A model generated the notes under the pieces. The model was not told the DNA's origin and searched no databases. It was given only the letters and a program-made list of their open reading frames with translations. 64,000 nucleotides of DNA from Pedobacter sp. MC2016-05 (GTDB taxonomy: Bacteria > Bacteroidota > Bacteroidia > Sphingobacteriales > Sphingobacteriaceae). A program made the position numbers and the translations under genes. This document shows, piece after piece, positions 43,056-52,271 of the stretch. Numbering within the stretch: the first letter of the stretch is position 1; every line of letters begins with the position of its first letter. The stretch covers positions 62,001 to 126,000 of the forward strand of contig NZ_JAPIVT010000012.1 in assembly GCF_026239735.1 (NCBI RefSeq), given 5' to 3'.

Positions 43056-44645
43056 TTATTTATCCCACCAAACTCTTCCAACCAATTTATCGCCACCCGG
43101 AACCGCTGCTGACGCTGTTTTGTAATTCGCAGCATTAGATACGCCTTCTATTAAAGGATAAGGGAACCTTCGTGGAATTGAGCCGCCTGTATTGGTGTTT
43201 GGGTAAACAATTGGAACCAGTGCAGGTAATCCAGTTCTTCTCCAGTTCGACCACGTTTCGTAAAAATCCAACATGGTAATGGTGTGCGCCCAATATTGCG
43301 TTGAAATCATTTCTAAGCCATTAGCTGCAACATAGGGATGAGCAGTTAAATAGGTAGCAGCATCGCCGGCAGTTAAAGCCATCGATGGATCAAACTGAGA
43401 TAGATAAGTCATTGCGGCGGTAACGCCAGCATTATAGTGTGCAGCTGCCGAGCCACCAATATTGAAGCGTTGTGCGGCTTCTGCCCAAAGTAATTCAGTT
43501 TCGGCATAGGTAAGAATAATGGTATTTCCATCTCTTTTTAACATGCCTGGATTAGGAGAAGAATAATCGGTAAAATCGGTATAAGAAGCATCCTGACGGA
43601 CATCTCTGCCTGCAATACCACTTAAATCTTTACCATTTGGCATCCCTTTTTGAACCGATGCAGTTGTAATAAAAGCAGGATTCAGGTTTGGCTCTCCCTT
43701 TAAATCATCTCTTAAAAATAATTTTGTAACAGCTACCTTGCTTAGCCTAGGATCGTTATTAGTTTTTAAGTAATTGATAAAAGTACTGCTCCATCGAGTA
43801 TAATAGTGCTCCTGACCACCATCGCCCAACAACACCTGTGCAGCTCTATTTTGAGTTACCCGGCCACCGTTAGCATCATGTTTAAATAAGGCGTTATCGG
43901 CATCGCCAGTCATGGTTTTACCAACAGCTTTTGTAATATAGCTTTGCGCTAAAGTTGCATCAGCTTTCGTTAACCTCATCGCCATGCGCAACATTAAACT
44001 GGCAGCAAAACGCTTCCATTTGTTTACATCACCACCATAAACCAAATCGCCCGTTACTGCATCACCACCAGCTGTAAGCGCTGTTCCTGCTTCATCAACT
44101 TCTTTTAAAAGATCGGCATAAATAGCCTGCTGTGAATCATATTTTGGATATAAATTTCCGGTATAATATCCTTTACCAGCATCTAAATACGGTATATCGC
44201 CATACAAATCTGTCAACCGTTGAAACATTAGTGCTTTCCAGATTCTACCAATTTGATGTACGTTGTTGTACTGCGCTTTCCCTTTGGTAAACTCAACCAA
44301 GTCTGCTGTATATTTTATTTGATCAGGATAAGCTTTTTCCCAATAGGCGGCGGTGTAGCCCTCATTCAGCATGTATTTATCACCAGCCCAATACCCAATT
44401 ACTGATGACATGCCCTGCATCATTGTTGAGGCATAAATCAGGTTGCCACGCCAGGTTTCATAAGCAAAATCTACACTGCCCGTATAATTCAATTGGGCTG
44501 TTGATAATAAATAATTTGGATTAAACTGTTCTTGATTTACCGATAAAGGGTCTGTATTAATTTTCTCGAAGTTTTTAGTACAGCTTGTTATTAGCGCCAG
44601 GCCTGATAATAGAAGTGGTACGTATAATTTTATGATCGTTTTCAT
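43056..44645 (-). CDS. SusD/RagB-like outer-membrane lipoprotein (orphan pair)
   Basis: A 529-residue lipoprotein. The ATG at 44645 starts MKTIIKLYVPLLLSGLALIT with Cys next (lipobox ITSC). A TTG two codons upstream is less likely. The N-terminus ends in CTKNFEKINTDPLSVNQEQF, and TPR-like helices follow, for example WEKAYPDQIKYTADLVEF and RIWKALMFQRLTDLYGDIPY. The type without the usual RagB N-terminus fits the SusD-like_2 group. SusD proteins cap SusC transporters and bind the nutrient on the cell surface. It starts 19 bases after the SusC stop. No glycoside hydrolase is adjacent; the nearest downstream gene is a peptidase, so peptides are a possible substrate. Confidence 0.92.
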   Translation of the reverse strand: MKTIIKLYVPLLLSGLALITSCTKNFEKINTDPLSVNQEQFNPNYLLSTAQLNYTGSVDFAYETWRGNLIYASTMMQGMSSVIGYWAGDKYMLNEGYTAAYWEKAYPDQIKYTADLVEFTKGKAQYNNVHQIGRIWKALMFQRLTDLYGDIPYLDAGKGYYTGNLYPKYDSQQAIYADLLKEVDEAGTALTAGGDAVTGDLVYGGDVNKWKRFAASLMLRMAMRLTKADATLAQSYITKAVGKTMTGDADNALFKHDANGGRVTQNRAAQVLLGDGGQEHYYTRWSSTFINYLKTNNDPRLSKVAVTKLFLRDDLKGEPNLNPAFITTASVQKGMPNGKDLSGIAGRDVRQDASYTDFTDYSSPNPGMLKRDGNTIILTYAETELLWAEAAQRFNIGGSAAAHYNAGVTAAMTYLSQFDPSMALTAGDAATYLTAHPYVAANGLEMISTQYWAHTITMLDFYETWSNWRRTGLPALVPIVYPNTNTGGSIPRRFPYPLIEGVSNAANYKTASAAVPGGDKLVGRVWWDK

Positions 44646-44664
44646 TTTCAATTCTTTTTAAAGA

Positions 44665-47600
44665 TTATAACTTAACACTTAAATTTAAACCATAGGTACG
44701 CACCGGCGGAACGCCCCCGAGTTCCATCCCAGGAATGGTTGCGTTATAGCTAGATTCGGGATCGATATTATCGGTTTTCTTCATTAAGATGAACAGATTA
44801 CGCCCTACAAAACTTACGTTTAAGCTTTTAATTCTGTTATTAAAAACCTTTGCTGGAAAGTTATACCCCAATATAAATTGACGGAACTTGATGAAACTGG
44901 CATCTTGCACAAACTGTTTGGAAACATTGTTGGCGTAAGTGCTATAATAATTTGCTGCACCAATACCCAATTGATCACGGTTTTCTAAGGTAGCTTGGTG
45001 TAAACCAAAAACATAGCCATAATAATCTGTTGCTGAGAAGATTTTACCACCCCATTTCCCATCGATTAAGAAAGAAAGATTTACGCCTTTATAATTAAAT
45101 TCGTTATTCCAGCCGGCAGTCCATTTATGATATGCAGAACCATAGTCTTTTAATTCTCCTCGTTGTGGAACACCATTAGTATCTCTTACAATGTTTCCAT
45201 TTGCATCGTACTGAAAATCGTAAGCCATGATTTGTGCAATAGGCTTACCTTCTAGATTTTGAAGAAAACCCACGTTACTCCGTGACGTTGCCAAACCCTG
45301 CGATGCCGTTCCAGGAGCAAGCGTGAGTACCATATTATTATTACGAGATCCGTTGATGCTTGATGTCCAGCTAAAATCCTGATTTTTTAATATCACCCCA
45401 GAAACCAATGCTTCAATACCCCGATTTCTTAACTGACCAATGTTTAATACCGCACCATTGTATCCTGTTGTGGTAGAAGTGGGCACATCGATAATTTCAT
45501 CTTTTGATTTTTTGTTGTACCAGGTGAAATCAACATTTAACCTATCTCCGAAAAATCTCAACTCCGTTCCAACTTCTAACTCGGTTGCACTTGATGCAAA
45601 TAAAGAAGCGTTCGGAATTGCGCCGTTGACAATATTACCCAGTGGATTATTGTTGATGGACTCGCTACGTAAATTGTAATACAATTGCGTTTGGAAAGGA
45701 CTAGTAGCCTGACCAACTCCAGCGTATCCTGCTCTCAACTTACCAAAGCTTAAGAAAGATGGTTTCCACAATTCTGAGAAAACAAATGATCCGCTAACTG
45801 CAGGATAGATTGTATATAATTTATTGTCTCTTCCAGGAGTTGCCAATGTAGAAAACCAATCACTGCGGGCACTTCCTGTTAAGTATAAAATATCCTTATA
45901 AGTAACTTCCAGAGTACCATAGATGGATTGTGTTTCCTGATCTTGTTTATAGGCAGAAACAGATTTTCCACCCGTATTGGCCAAAGTATAAATTCCGAAA
46001 AGCTGGAAATTCGCACCACTATTGGTTATCCCTTCACTATGTGTTCTACGGTAACTAGCGCCAATATTGGGCGTGATAGAGATATCATCAATTTTGAATG
46101 ATTTACCAATTAACCCATCCACATTGATATCAGAAAATTTACTGCTCTGTTCGGTATATCCTCCGTCAGCATCATAGGCGGTGCCAGATGGCGTAACTGC
46201 AATGTACGTATCCTTATAAGAATCTCTTCCGGCTCTGGCTTGCAAAAACAATCCATTATCAAAAGTATATTTAGCACTTACCGAACTTAACAAACGTTCT
46301 CTATTGGTATCATGAATAAAATCGTTTGCAGCGAACCAAGGATTTGTAGCATACGGATTGCCTGTATTGTAAGAAAGTTCATTTCCATCGGGCTTTTTGC
46401 CTGGCTGTAATGTGGCTATGTTTACACTCGTTGGCAAAAATGCTGCATTATAATTGGCGTTACCTGCCCCATCTGATAACATCGGGCGGTTTTTTGCCTG
46501 CTCCAAAATGTAGTTGACACGGGCATCAATCACCAGGTTTTTAATCGGATCGAATGTGCTCGACAAGGTAAAGTTTTGTCTGTTTAAGCCTGAATTTGGC
46601 ACCACCGAACGATTCGTTAAATCACTTGCAGATAAACGAATTACTCCACCTGTAAACGATTTGTTCAAAGCCAAAGTGTTTGTCCAGCTGCCACCAGTTC
46701 TGTAAAAGTCTTCGATATTATCTTGCTGTGCTGAATACGGCCTGCTTACCCCATCAAACTGAATTACGCTTGATCCATCAAGAGGTGCACCCCAACTCGA
46801 ACTTCCTGTAGAAGCCGCAGCCAATTGTGTGGTAGGTTTCTGTCCGTTTACCCCCTGACCGTAAACATATTGCCAGTTGGTTCTGTCCATTACCTGCTCT
46901 GCAACATAATTACTGCTAAACTCAATGCTGTTTCCTTTACCACTTTTCGTGGTGATCAAGATTACCCCTGCTTTCGCCCGGTTGCCATATAACGCTGATG
47001 CTGCAGCTCCTTTTAATACTGAAATGCTCTCGATATCGTCAGGATTGATGTTGCTAATGGCATCTCCCAAATCTGGTGCGTTATCGTATTGTCCCCCATT
47101 GTTTCCAATACCGATGGTACTTTTATATCCTACCGGCGAGTTTTCCATCGGTATCCCATTAACCACATAAAGCGGCTGACTTGATGGACCCATGCTTGAA
47201 ACGCCACGAATAGTGACATTGGTAGCTGCTCCCGCTCCTCCTGAAGTTCCGGCAATATCTAAACCCGCAACTTTACCTACTAACGAATTGGTGATGTTAT
47301 TTTCTCTGGCTTGCGTTAAAGTTTCGCCGGAAAGCTGCGTAACCGAATAACCAAGTGCCCTTCTTTCTTTCTTAATACCCAGTGCAGTTACCACTACATC
47401 AGTAAGTTGTTTGGTATCTTCAACCAATGTAATACTGATCGTCGTCTGGCTTCCGATAGAAACTTCTTTGGTTTGAAAACCCGCATAAGAAACGACTAAA
47501 ACAGCGTTTTCTGGTGCATTTAAAGCAAATTTGCCATTAATATCGGTGGAGGTTCCAATTCCTGTTCCTTTAACGCGAACGCTTGCACCCGGCAATGCAC

Positions 47601-48006
47601 CTCCTGAGGCATCTTTGATTGTGCCAATAATTGGTACTTCTTTATTCCTGCTAATGACGATCAAACCACCATCAGAAACAGAATATTTCAGGTTCGTTCT
47701 GTTTAAAATAGCGGCTAAAACATCAGTAACCAAAGTATTGGTTACGGTAATGCTTACATCTTTATTTACCGGGACATAAGAAGCGCTATACACAAAGTGG
47801 TAGCTGCTCTGCTGTTCGATAATCTGTAAAACCTTACCTAATTTCGTTTTCTTTACATCAAGTGATATTTTTTCCTGGGAAAACACCGATGCAGAAACAT
47901 TCAGGCAAGTAATGAAAACCATAATACAGGCCAATTTCATTAGCAAAATGAATTTTAAGAGCTTCCGGCGAAGCGGATGCTCTTGCAGTAAGTAATAATA
48001 AATCAT
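44665..48006 (-). CDS. SusC-like TonB-dependent receptor with STN signalling domain
   Basis: A 1113-residue outer-membrane transporter. The ATG at 48006 gives a basic N-terminal extension before the signal sequence (MKLACIMVFITCLNVSASVF), typical of these receptors; the longer frame starts with TTG at 48045. Domains in order: STN (about residues 45-100; ISLDVKKTKLGKVLQIIEQQ), carboxypeptidase-regulatory-like (about 118-205; GTIKDASGGALPGASVRVKG), TonB plug (about 215-330), then the 22-strand barrel ending PVRTYGLNLSVKL. The STN domain passes the ligand signal to the FecR protein encoded upstream, which controls the ECF sigma factor at 49577. The substrate is unknown. Confidence 0.93.
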   Translation of the reverse strand: MIYYYLLQEHPLRRKLLKFILLMKLACIMVFITCLNVSASVFSQEKISLDVKKTKLGKVLQIIEQQSSYHFVYSASYVPVNKDVSITVTNTLVTDVLAAILNRTNLKYSVSDGGLIVISRNKEVPIIGTIKDASGGALPGASVRVKGTGIGTSTDINGKFALNAPENAVLVVSYAGFQTKEVSIGSQTTISITLVEDTKQLTDVVVTALGIKKERRALGYSVTQLSGETLTQARENNITNSLVGKVAGLDIAGTSGGAGAATNVTIRGVSSMGPSSQPLYVVNGIPMENSPVGYKSTIGIGNNGGQYDNAPDLGDAISNINPDDIESISVLKGAAASALYGNRAKAGVILITTKSGKGNSIEFSSNYVAEQVMDRTNWQYVYGQGVNGQKPTTQLAAASTGSSSWGAPLDGSSVIQFDGVSRPYSAQQDNIEDFYRTGGSWTNTLALNKSFTGGVIRLSASDLTNRSVVPNSGLNRQNFTLSSTFDPIKNLVIDARVNYILEQAKNRPMLSDGAGNANYNAAFLPTSVNIATLQPGKKPDGNELSYNTGNPYATNPWFAANDFIHDTNRERLLSSVSAKYTFDNGLFLQARAGRDSYKDTYIAVTPSGTAYDADGGYTEQSSKFSDINVDGLIGKSFKIDDISITPNIGASYRRTHSEGITNSGANFQLFGIYTLANTGGKSVSAYKQDQETQSIYGTLEVTYKDILYLTGSARSDWFSTLATPGRDNKLYTIYPAVSGSFVFSELWKPSFLSFGKLRAGYAGVGQATSPFQTQLYYNLRSESINNNPLGNIVNGAIPNASLFASSATELEVGTELRFFGDRLNVDFTWYNKKSKDEIIDVPTSTTTGYNGAVLNIGQLRNRGIEALVSGVILKNQDFSWTSSINGSRNNNMVLTLAPGTASQGLATSRSNVGFLQNLEGKPIAQIMAYDFQYDANGNIVRDTNGVPQRGELKDYGSAYHKWTAGWNNEFNYKGVNLSFLIDGKWGGKIFSATDYYGYVFGLHQATLENRDQLGIGAANYYSTYANNVSKQFVQDASFIKFRQFILGYNFPAKVFNNRIKSLNVSFVGRNLFILMKKTDNIDPESSYNATIPGMELGGVPPVRTYGLNLSVKL

Positions 48007-48091
48007 ATTTTTGTTTTTTTTGGTTGCATAAGTTCTTGGCAGCAATCTGTTTGCGCATAAACTGCCATTAATTAATCAAAGAAGAAATATT

Positions 48092-48120
48092 AAGGGCGGT
48101 GCTCCAACACCGTCCTTTTT
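48092..48120 (+). terminator. Hairpin between fecR and susC with U-tract on the plus strand
   Basis: AAGGGCGGTG (48092-48101) pairs with CACCGTCCTT (48108-48117) with one G-U pair and a 6-base loop, followed by TTTTT on the plus strand. Both flanking genes are on the minus strand, where the stem is not followed by T. It may be a terminator for antisense transcription or an mRNA stability element separating fecR from susC. Confidence 0.5.
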
Positions 48121-48125
48121 TATCC

Positions 48126-49190
48126 TTATTTTGAGATGATCACCTCATTTCCTTTTATCTCATATTTAAAATATTCTACGTTTTGTAATGCTGAAAGAAC
48201 TTGTTCAATGGTTTCGTTGCTGAATGTAGCAGTGAAACGATATTTTTCAACTTCGTTGTTGGTAAACTTGATTTTTACATTGTACCATTTTTCCAAAACA
48301 GCTTTGATTTCCTCAAAATCCTGATCGTAAATTTCAATGCGATTTTTAGTCCAGGCGGTTTCTACAATTGTGCTGTCTTTTATAACGGTATAATGGTTTA
48401 TTGCGATTTCTGGTCGTGCCAGCGACGGCTTTGATAACTTGGCTTTTTTTATCGATGGTTGGGTTTTGTAAAATGTTACCTTTTGGCTTGGTTTCAAAGT
48501 AATTGTACCTCCATTGCCATTTGCGGCTTCCATTGTAATCAACCCGCGGATCAAAGTCGCTTCGGAAGTGATTTCATCTGGATAAGATTTAACGTTAAAT
48601 GCTGTACCCAAAACATTGATATCAAAATCGGAAGTATGTACTTTAAAAGGTTTTTCTTTATTATGAACGACATCAAAAAAAGCTTCGCCAACAAGGTTTA
48701 CTTCTCTTTTATCATGATTAAATCCTTTAAGAATTGAAAGTGTACTTTTTGCATTTAGCAAAACTACCGTTCCATCCTGTAGCTTGATTTTTTTTCTTTC
48801 GCCGCTTTTTGTTGCCCAGGTGAACACTTCCTGTGTGGATTCGCCGCTCTTAAAATTAAGATAGCTTAAATAAAGTAAAGTGGCAGCTAAAGCTACCACA
48901 ATGGCCGCAGCAATTTTTAGCCATAAAAAAGACTTTATTTTAGCACTCGTCTCCTGTTGTGGAAACATCTCTTGCTTAAAAGACTCTACTTTTAAATTTA
49001 ACTGGCGTTTGTTTCCGCTCAAAATCACATATAATTTCTTCGCTTCGGCAATTACTTCCGCCTGCTCCGGGTGGGCATTAATGTATTTCTCCCAATATCC
49101 AACACAAAGTTTGTCTGTTCCAGCGCAATATTGCTGAAATGTAGAATCGACAAGGAAATCTTCTGCGTTGAACTTACTTCTATCAACCAT
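48126..49190 (-). CDS. FecR-type anti-sigma/signal transducer
   Basis: A 354-residue inner-membrane protein. The cytoplasmic N-terminus (about 1-85) should bind the sigma factor. One membrane helix is at about 88-111. The periplasmic FecR domain (about 125-225) has WATKSGERKKIKLQDGTVV, LNAKSTL and VGEAFFDVVHNKEKPFKV with VLGTAFNVKSY. A C-terminal DUF4974 domain (about 285-354) carries FEEIKAVLEKWYNVKIKF and FTATFSNETIEQVLSAL; this is the part that meets the STN domain of the receptor. It lies 80-120 bases upstream of susC. The expected sigma partner gene at 49577 is 386 bases away, further than usual. Confidence 0.94.
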   Translation of the reverse strand: MVDRSKFNAEDFLVDSTFQQYCAGTDKLCVGYWEKYINAHPEQAEVIAEAKKLYVILSGNKRQLNLKVESFKQEMFPQQETSAKIKSFLWLKIAAAIVVALAATLLYLSYLNFKSGESTQEVFTWATKSGERKKIKLQDGTVVLLNAKSTLSILKGFNHDKREVNLVGEAFFDVVHNKEKPFKVHTSDFDINVLGTAFNVKSYPDEITSEATLIRGLITMEAANGNGGTITLKPSQKVTFYKTQPSIKKAKLSKPSLARPEIAINHYTVIKDSTIVETAWTKNRIEIYDQDFEEIKAVLEKWYNVKIKFTNNEVEKYRFTATFSNETIEQVLSALQNVEYFKYEIKGNEVIISK

Positions 49191-49576
49191 TGTTGTTTGC
49201 CTTTTATATATCAGTGCCTAAAAGTTTAATCTTTTCCTAAAGAAATTTCAACTTTTTTAGAAAATTCAGAATAACTGGCCTCTGCAGGCTTGAAAACAGG
49301 AAATAAAATTGCGGGATAAAGTGATTCTTCGATAATTTTTATTATTATGGAACGATGAAATCTTGGAACGCTGTGAAATGATCAGAAAAGTTCTCTCCAC
49401 TACGTTGCGCTTCGGTCGAGATGACGGACAGAGGAACACCTGTCGAGATGATGGACGGTTGAGCGCTTCTTGAGAAGACCAGCGGCGGGCTTTCATTGAA
49501 ATGCAGCAGGTTAATCTTTGGTTGAGGAACTGCGACGAAGCTAAGCTTGGCTTAATATGCGAAGTAGCAATCTTAT
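49191..49576. other. Intergenic region between the ECF sigma gene and fecR
   Basis: No gene is supported in these 386 bases. They contain a stretch of the type common in Bacteroidetes spacers (CTACGTTGCGCTTCGGTCGA and following). A direct repeat of GTCGAGATGACGGAC lies within it, at 49415-49429 and, with one mismatch, 49442-49456. Confidence 0.5.
49415..49456. repeat. Short direct repeat in a likely dispersed intergenic element
   Basis: GTCGAGATGACGGAC at 49415-49429 recurs as GTCGAGATGATGGAC at 49442-49456, 12 bases apart. The surrounding 100 bases resemble a high-copy intergenic sequence of this phylum, from memory rather than from a search. Confidence 0.5.
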
Positions 49577-50131
49577 TTATCCCTTAAACTCTTTCCTCAA
49601 TATTTTTAGCGCATCATAAATGGTGTTGTAAGCCGTTTTAATACTTTGGCTCGTTTGTTCAGCAATCTGCTCGTAGCTTAAACCCTCAAAAAACTTTAAA
49701 TGAATCAGTTGTTTCTGACGAAAAGTGAGTTTCTCAAGCGCGTTTTTGAGTTGGTGTTTAACCAGTTCATCGCTTTGCATCTTTACCATAAACTCCTCAT
49801 AACTCATTTCCATCCAATCTCCATCGGCACCAGCGTTCGAAAGTGCGTCGTTAATTTTACGTTTTCGCTCGAGGATTCGCAAGAGTTTGCGTTTTAAAAA
49901 GGTTCGAAGATATGCCTCTACATTATCTACCCGATTGAGTGTTTCATGCTTTTCCCAAATGGTGGTAAAAACCAGATCCGTAGCCTCGCTGGAAGTATCT
50001 GCATCGGCACAAACCCGAATTCCAAAATTTACGAGTGGATAATAAAGAGTTCGGTAAAGATCAAAAAACGCATCTCTGTCGCCAGAACGAAGTCGTTCCC
50101 ATAACAGGTGATGCGTTAATTTTTCGTTCAT
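49577..50131 (-). CDS. ECF RNA polymerase sigma factor (FecI-like)
   Basis: A 184-residue sigma factor with region 2 (about 20-95; DAFFDLYRTLYYPLVNFGI, EATDLVFTTIWEKHETL, VEAYLRTFLKRKLLRIL) and region 4 (about 120-180; LTFRQKQLIHLKFFEGLSYE, QIAEQTSQSIKTAYNTIYD). With the FecR protein and the STN-bearing SusC it forms a three-part cell-surface signalling module: ligand at the receptor, FecR in the inner membrane, sigma activating the susCD genes. First gene of the row; a 129-base gap divides it from the amylase gene. Confidence 0.93.
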   Translation of the reverse strand: MNEKLTHHLLWERLRSGDRDAFFDLYRTLYYPLVNFGIRVCADADTSSEATDLVFTTIWEKHETLNRVDNVEAYLRTFLKRKLLRILERKRKINDALSNAGADGDWMEMSYEEFMVKMQSDELVKHQLKNALEKLTFRQKQLIHLKFFEGLSYEQIAEQTSQSIKTAYNTIYDALKILRKEFKG

Positions 50132-50260
50132 TTAGGATGAGTTGTTGTTAAAACAATATTAACTAAAAACATCAAGATTATTAAGACAGAAGCCGCAGAT
50201 TTACAGATATAATCGAATTAAAGTGCAAAAAGGCAGCTTCGAAATGAAATTATAAAAGCG

Positions 50261-52144
50261 CTATTTCAACTCACTTTTACTGAAAATATGATATTCGCCT
50301 GGAGCCAAAGTCGCCGTGTAAGCGTTAGAAGACAAGTTAATGTTGCTACCAACTGCATCAAACCACGATCCGGAAGATCCGAAATCAATGTTTGCAGTTT
50401 GATTAACTACATCAAAGTTGCCAACAACAATTACCGTATTCGAATCCTCTATAAGCTTGATATATTTAGTCCCTCCAGCTAAATTATAACTTGAATTTGC
50501 CGTATTAAAAATAGAGTTGTTCTGTTTCAAACGTATAAATTTTGCATAGGCATCAAACAGCGTCTTCCGGCTAGGATCGGCGAAATATTCCCATCTGATG
50601 GGTTTCTCGCCAGTTCTTCCATTGAAATCGATACTGACATCGTAGCCCAATTCGCCGAATTGCCACACCATTTTGGGCCCGGGAATAGCCAATAGAAAAG
50701 CTGCCGCCATTTCTTCTCTTTTTAAAGAGATAGCTAAATTGCCTTTGATTGAATAAGCACCAGCGGCATTTCCATAGGTGAAATTTTTAAAATTTAAGCG
50801 CTCTTCATCGTGACTTTCACCATAGGTAACCAGGTTCTCTGATTTTGAAAAACCATGATTGGCATAAAATCCCCATTGGAAATTGGAATTCCCTAACCAG
50901 CCCATGGTGGCTTCATTTATGTTGTAGTTTATGTTGTTCCAAAGCATCATCCCATCGTCAGCCAACACTTTTTCTTCTGTCGAATCAGCAAAATGTTCCA
51001 AAATAACATAGAAATTATTAGGGTCGATGCTTTTGATATAGTTATTGTATTCTTTCCAAATCGCAATTCTGCTTGCATCATAAGCACTCATGTTAGCATC
51101 ATCTGTAGAAATTTTTTGGGTGAAGCCTTTTGACAAATCAAATCTAAATCCATCAATTTTGTATTGCTGCATCCAGAATTTCATCACATCTTTCGAAAAC
51201 TTTTTGGTTGCTGCACTTTCATGATTAAAGTCGTAACCTACATTATACGGATGTTTCGCATCAACATTAAACCATGGGCTATTTAAAGTAGGTTTCGAAT
51301 TATCAAAATACATTTGTACCATTGGCGATTGACCAAAAGAATGATTCAAAACGAGGTCTAAAATCACAGCAATTCCTTTTCCGTGACACTCGTCGATAAA
51401 GTTTTGCAATGCCGTTTTGCTTCCATAATATTTATCCGCAGCAAAGTAAAACGAAGGATTGTAACCCCAGCTTAAATTTCCTTCGAACTCGTTTACCGGC
51501 ATTAATTCGATGGCATTGATGCCTAAAGTTAATAAGTAGTCGAGTTTGGTTAACGTAGAAGCATAGCTGTGATCAGTTGTAAAATCGCGGATCAGCAGTT
51601 CATAAATAACCAAATTGTTTTTTTCGGGTCTAGAAAAGCTTGCATTTTTCCAGGTGTAAACCGGTTGATTAGCCTGCATCACACTCACAATTCCCGTAGT
51701 TTTTCCTACCGGATAAGCTTTCAGATTTGGATAAACAGTTGCAGATATATACTTGTCATTATCCGGATCAAGCACTTTTTCGCTGTAGGGATCGGCAACC
51801 TTTAATTTGCCATCAATAAAAAATTGATAAGCATACTCGGTATCAGGATTTAGGTTGTCTACCTGAATCCACCAGGTGTTACCATCTGCAGTTTTTTTCA
51901 TCACCGAAGCCGTTGCAGACCAATCATTAAATTCACCAATAAGTGAAACTGAATTTTTCCCAGGCGCATAAAGCGTTACATTTGCCGAAGTTCCGTTGTT
52001 AATGAAAGCCACACCATCTTTTGCGCCCGCAGGTAAATCTACCGAGGGTTGGGTCGGAATTTCTGTTCCGCTCTCTGTTGAAGATTTTTTGCACGAGGTA
52101 TTAAATGCTGTAACCAGCAGTAACAGGTAAATAATTTTTTTCAT
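50261..52144 (-). CDS. GH13 alpha-amylase lipoprotein (SusG-like role)
   Basis: The ATG at 52144 starts a lipoprotein signal (MKKIIYLLLLVTAFNTSC); the frame upstream to 52180 lacks one. The mature protein begins with a Ser/Thr/Pro linker. A CBM48-like E-set domain (about 40-130; ISLIGEFNDWSATAS-like, TEYAYQFFIDGKLKVADPY) and a GH13 catalytic domain follow. It shows VILDLVLNHSFG, GFRFDLSKGF (nucleophile Asp), YVILEHFADS (acid Glu) and YGESHDEERL (Asp), then a C-terminal beta domain. It is 627 residues long. As a lipid-anchored GH13 at the end of the maltodextrin locus it should make the first cuts in starch or glycogen at the cell surface. Confidence 0.93.
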   Translation of the reverse strand: MKKIIYLLLLVTAFNTSCKKSSTESGTEIPTQPSVDLPAGAKDGVAFINNGTSANVTLYAPGKNSVSLIGEFNDWSATASVMKKTADGNTWWIQVDNLNPDTEYAYQFFIDGKLKVADPYSEKVLDPDNDKYISATVYPNLKAYPVGKTTGIVSVMQANQPVYTWKNASFSRPEKNNLVIYELLIRDFTTDHSYASTLTKLDYLLTLGINAIELMPVNEFEGNLSWGYNPSFYFAADKYYGSKTALQNFIDECHGKGIAVILDLVLNHSFGQSPMVQMYFDNSKPTLNSPWFNVDAKHPYNVGYDFNHESAATKKFSKDVMKFWMQQYKIDGFRFDLSKGFTQKISTDDANMSAYDASRIAIWKEYNNYIKSIDPNNFYVILEHFADSTEEKVLADDGMMLWNNINYNINEATMGWLGNSNFQWGFYANHGFSKSENLVTYGESHDEERLNFKNFTYGNAAGAYSIKGNLAISLKREEMAAAFLLAIPGPKMVWQFGELGYDVSIDFNGRTGEKPIRWEYFADPSRKTLFDAYAKFIRLKQNNSIFNTANSSYNLAGGTKYIKLIEDSNTVIVVGNFDVVNQTANIDFGSSGSWFDAVGSNINLSSNAYTATLAPGEYHIFSKSELK

Positions 52145-52271
52145 TTGGTTAGGGATTAAGGGAGTTTTACCATCGAGCACACAGAGCGTTTAACAGAGCA
52201 AAATATTCAACTCTGTTTACTTTCTGAATTTTCTTTTTGTTCTCTGTGGTTACAAATTATTTGCAGAGTTA

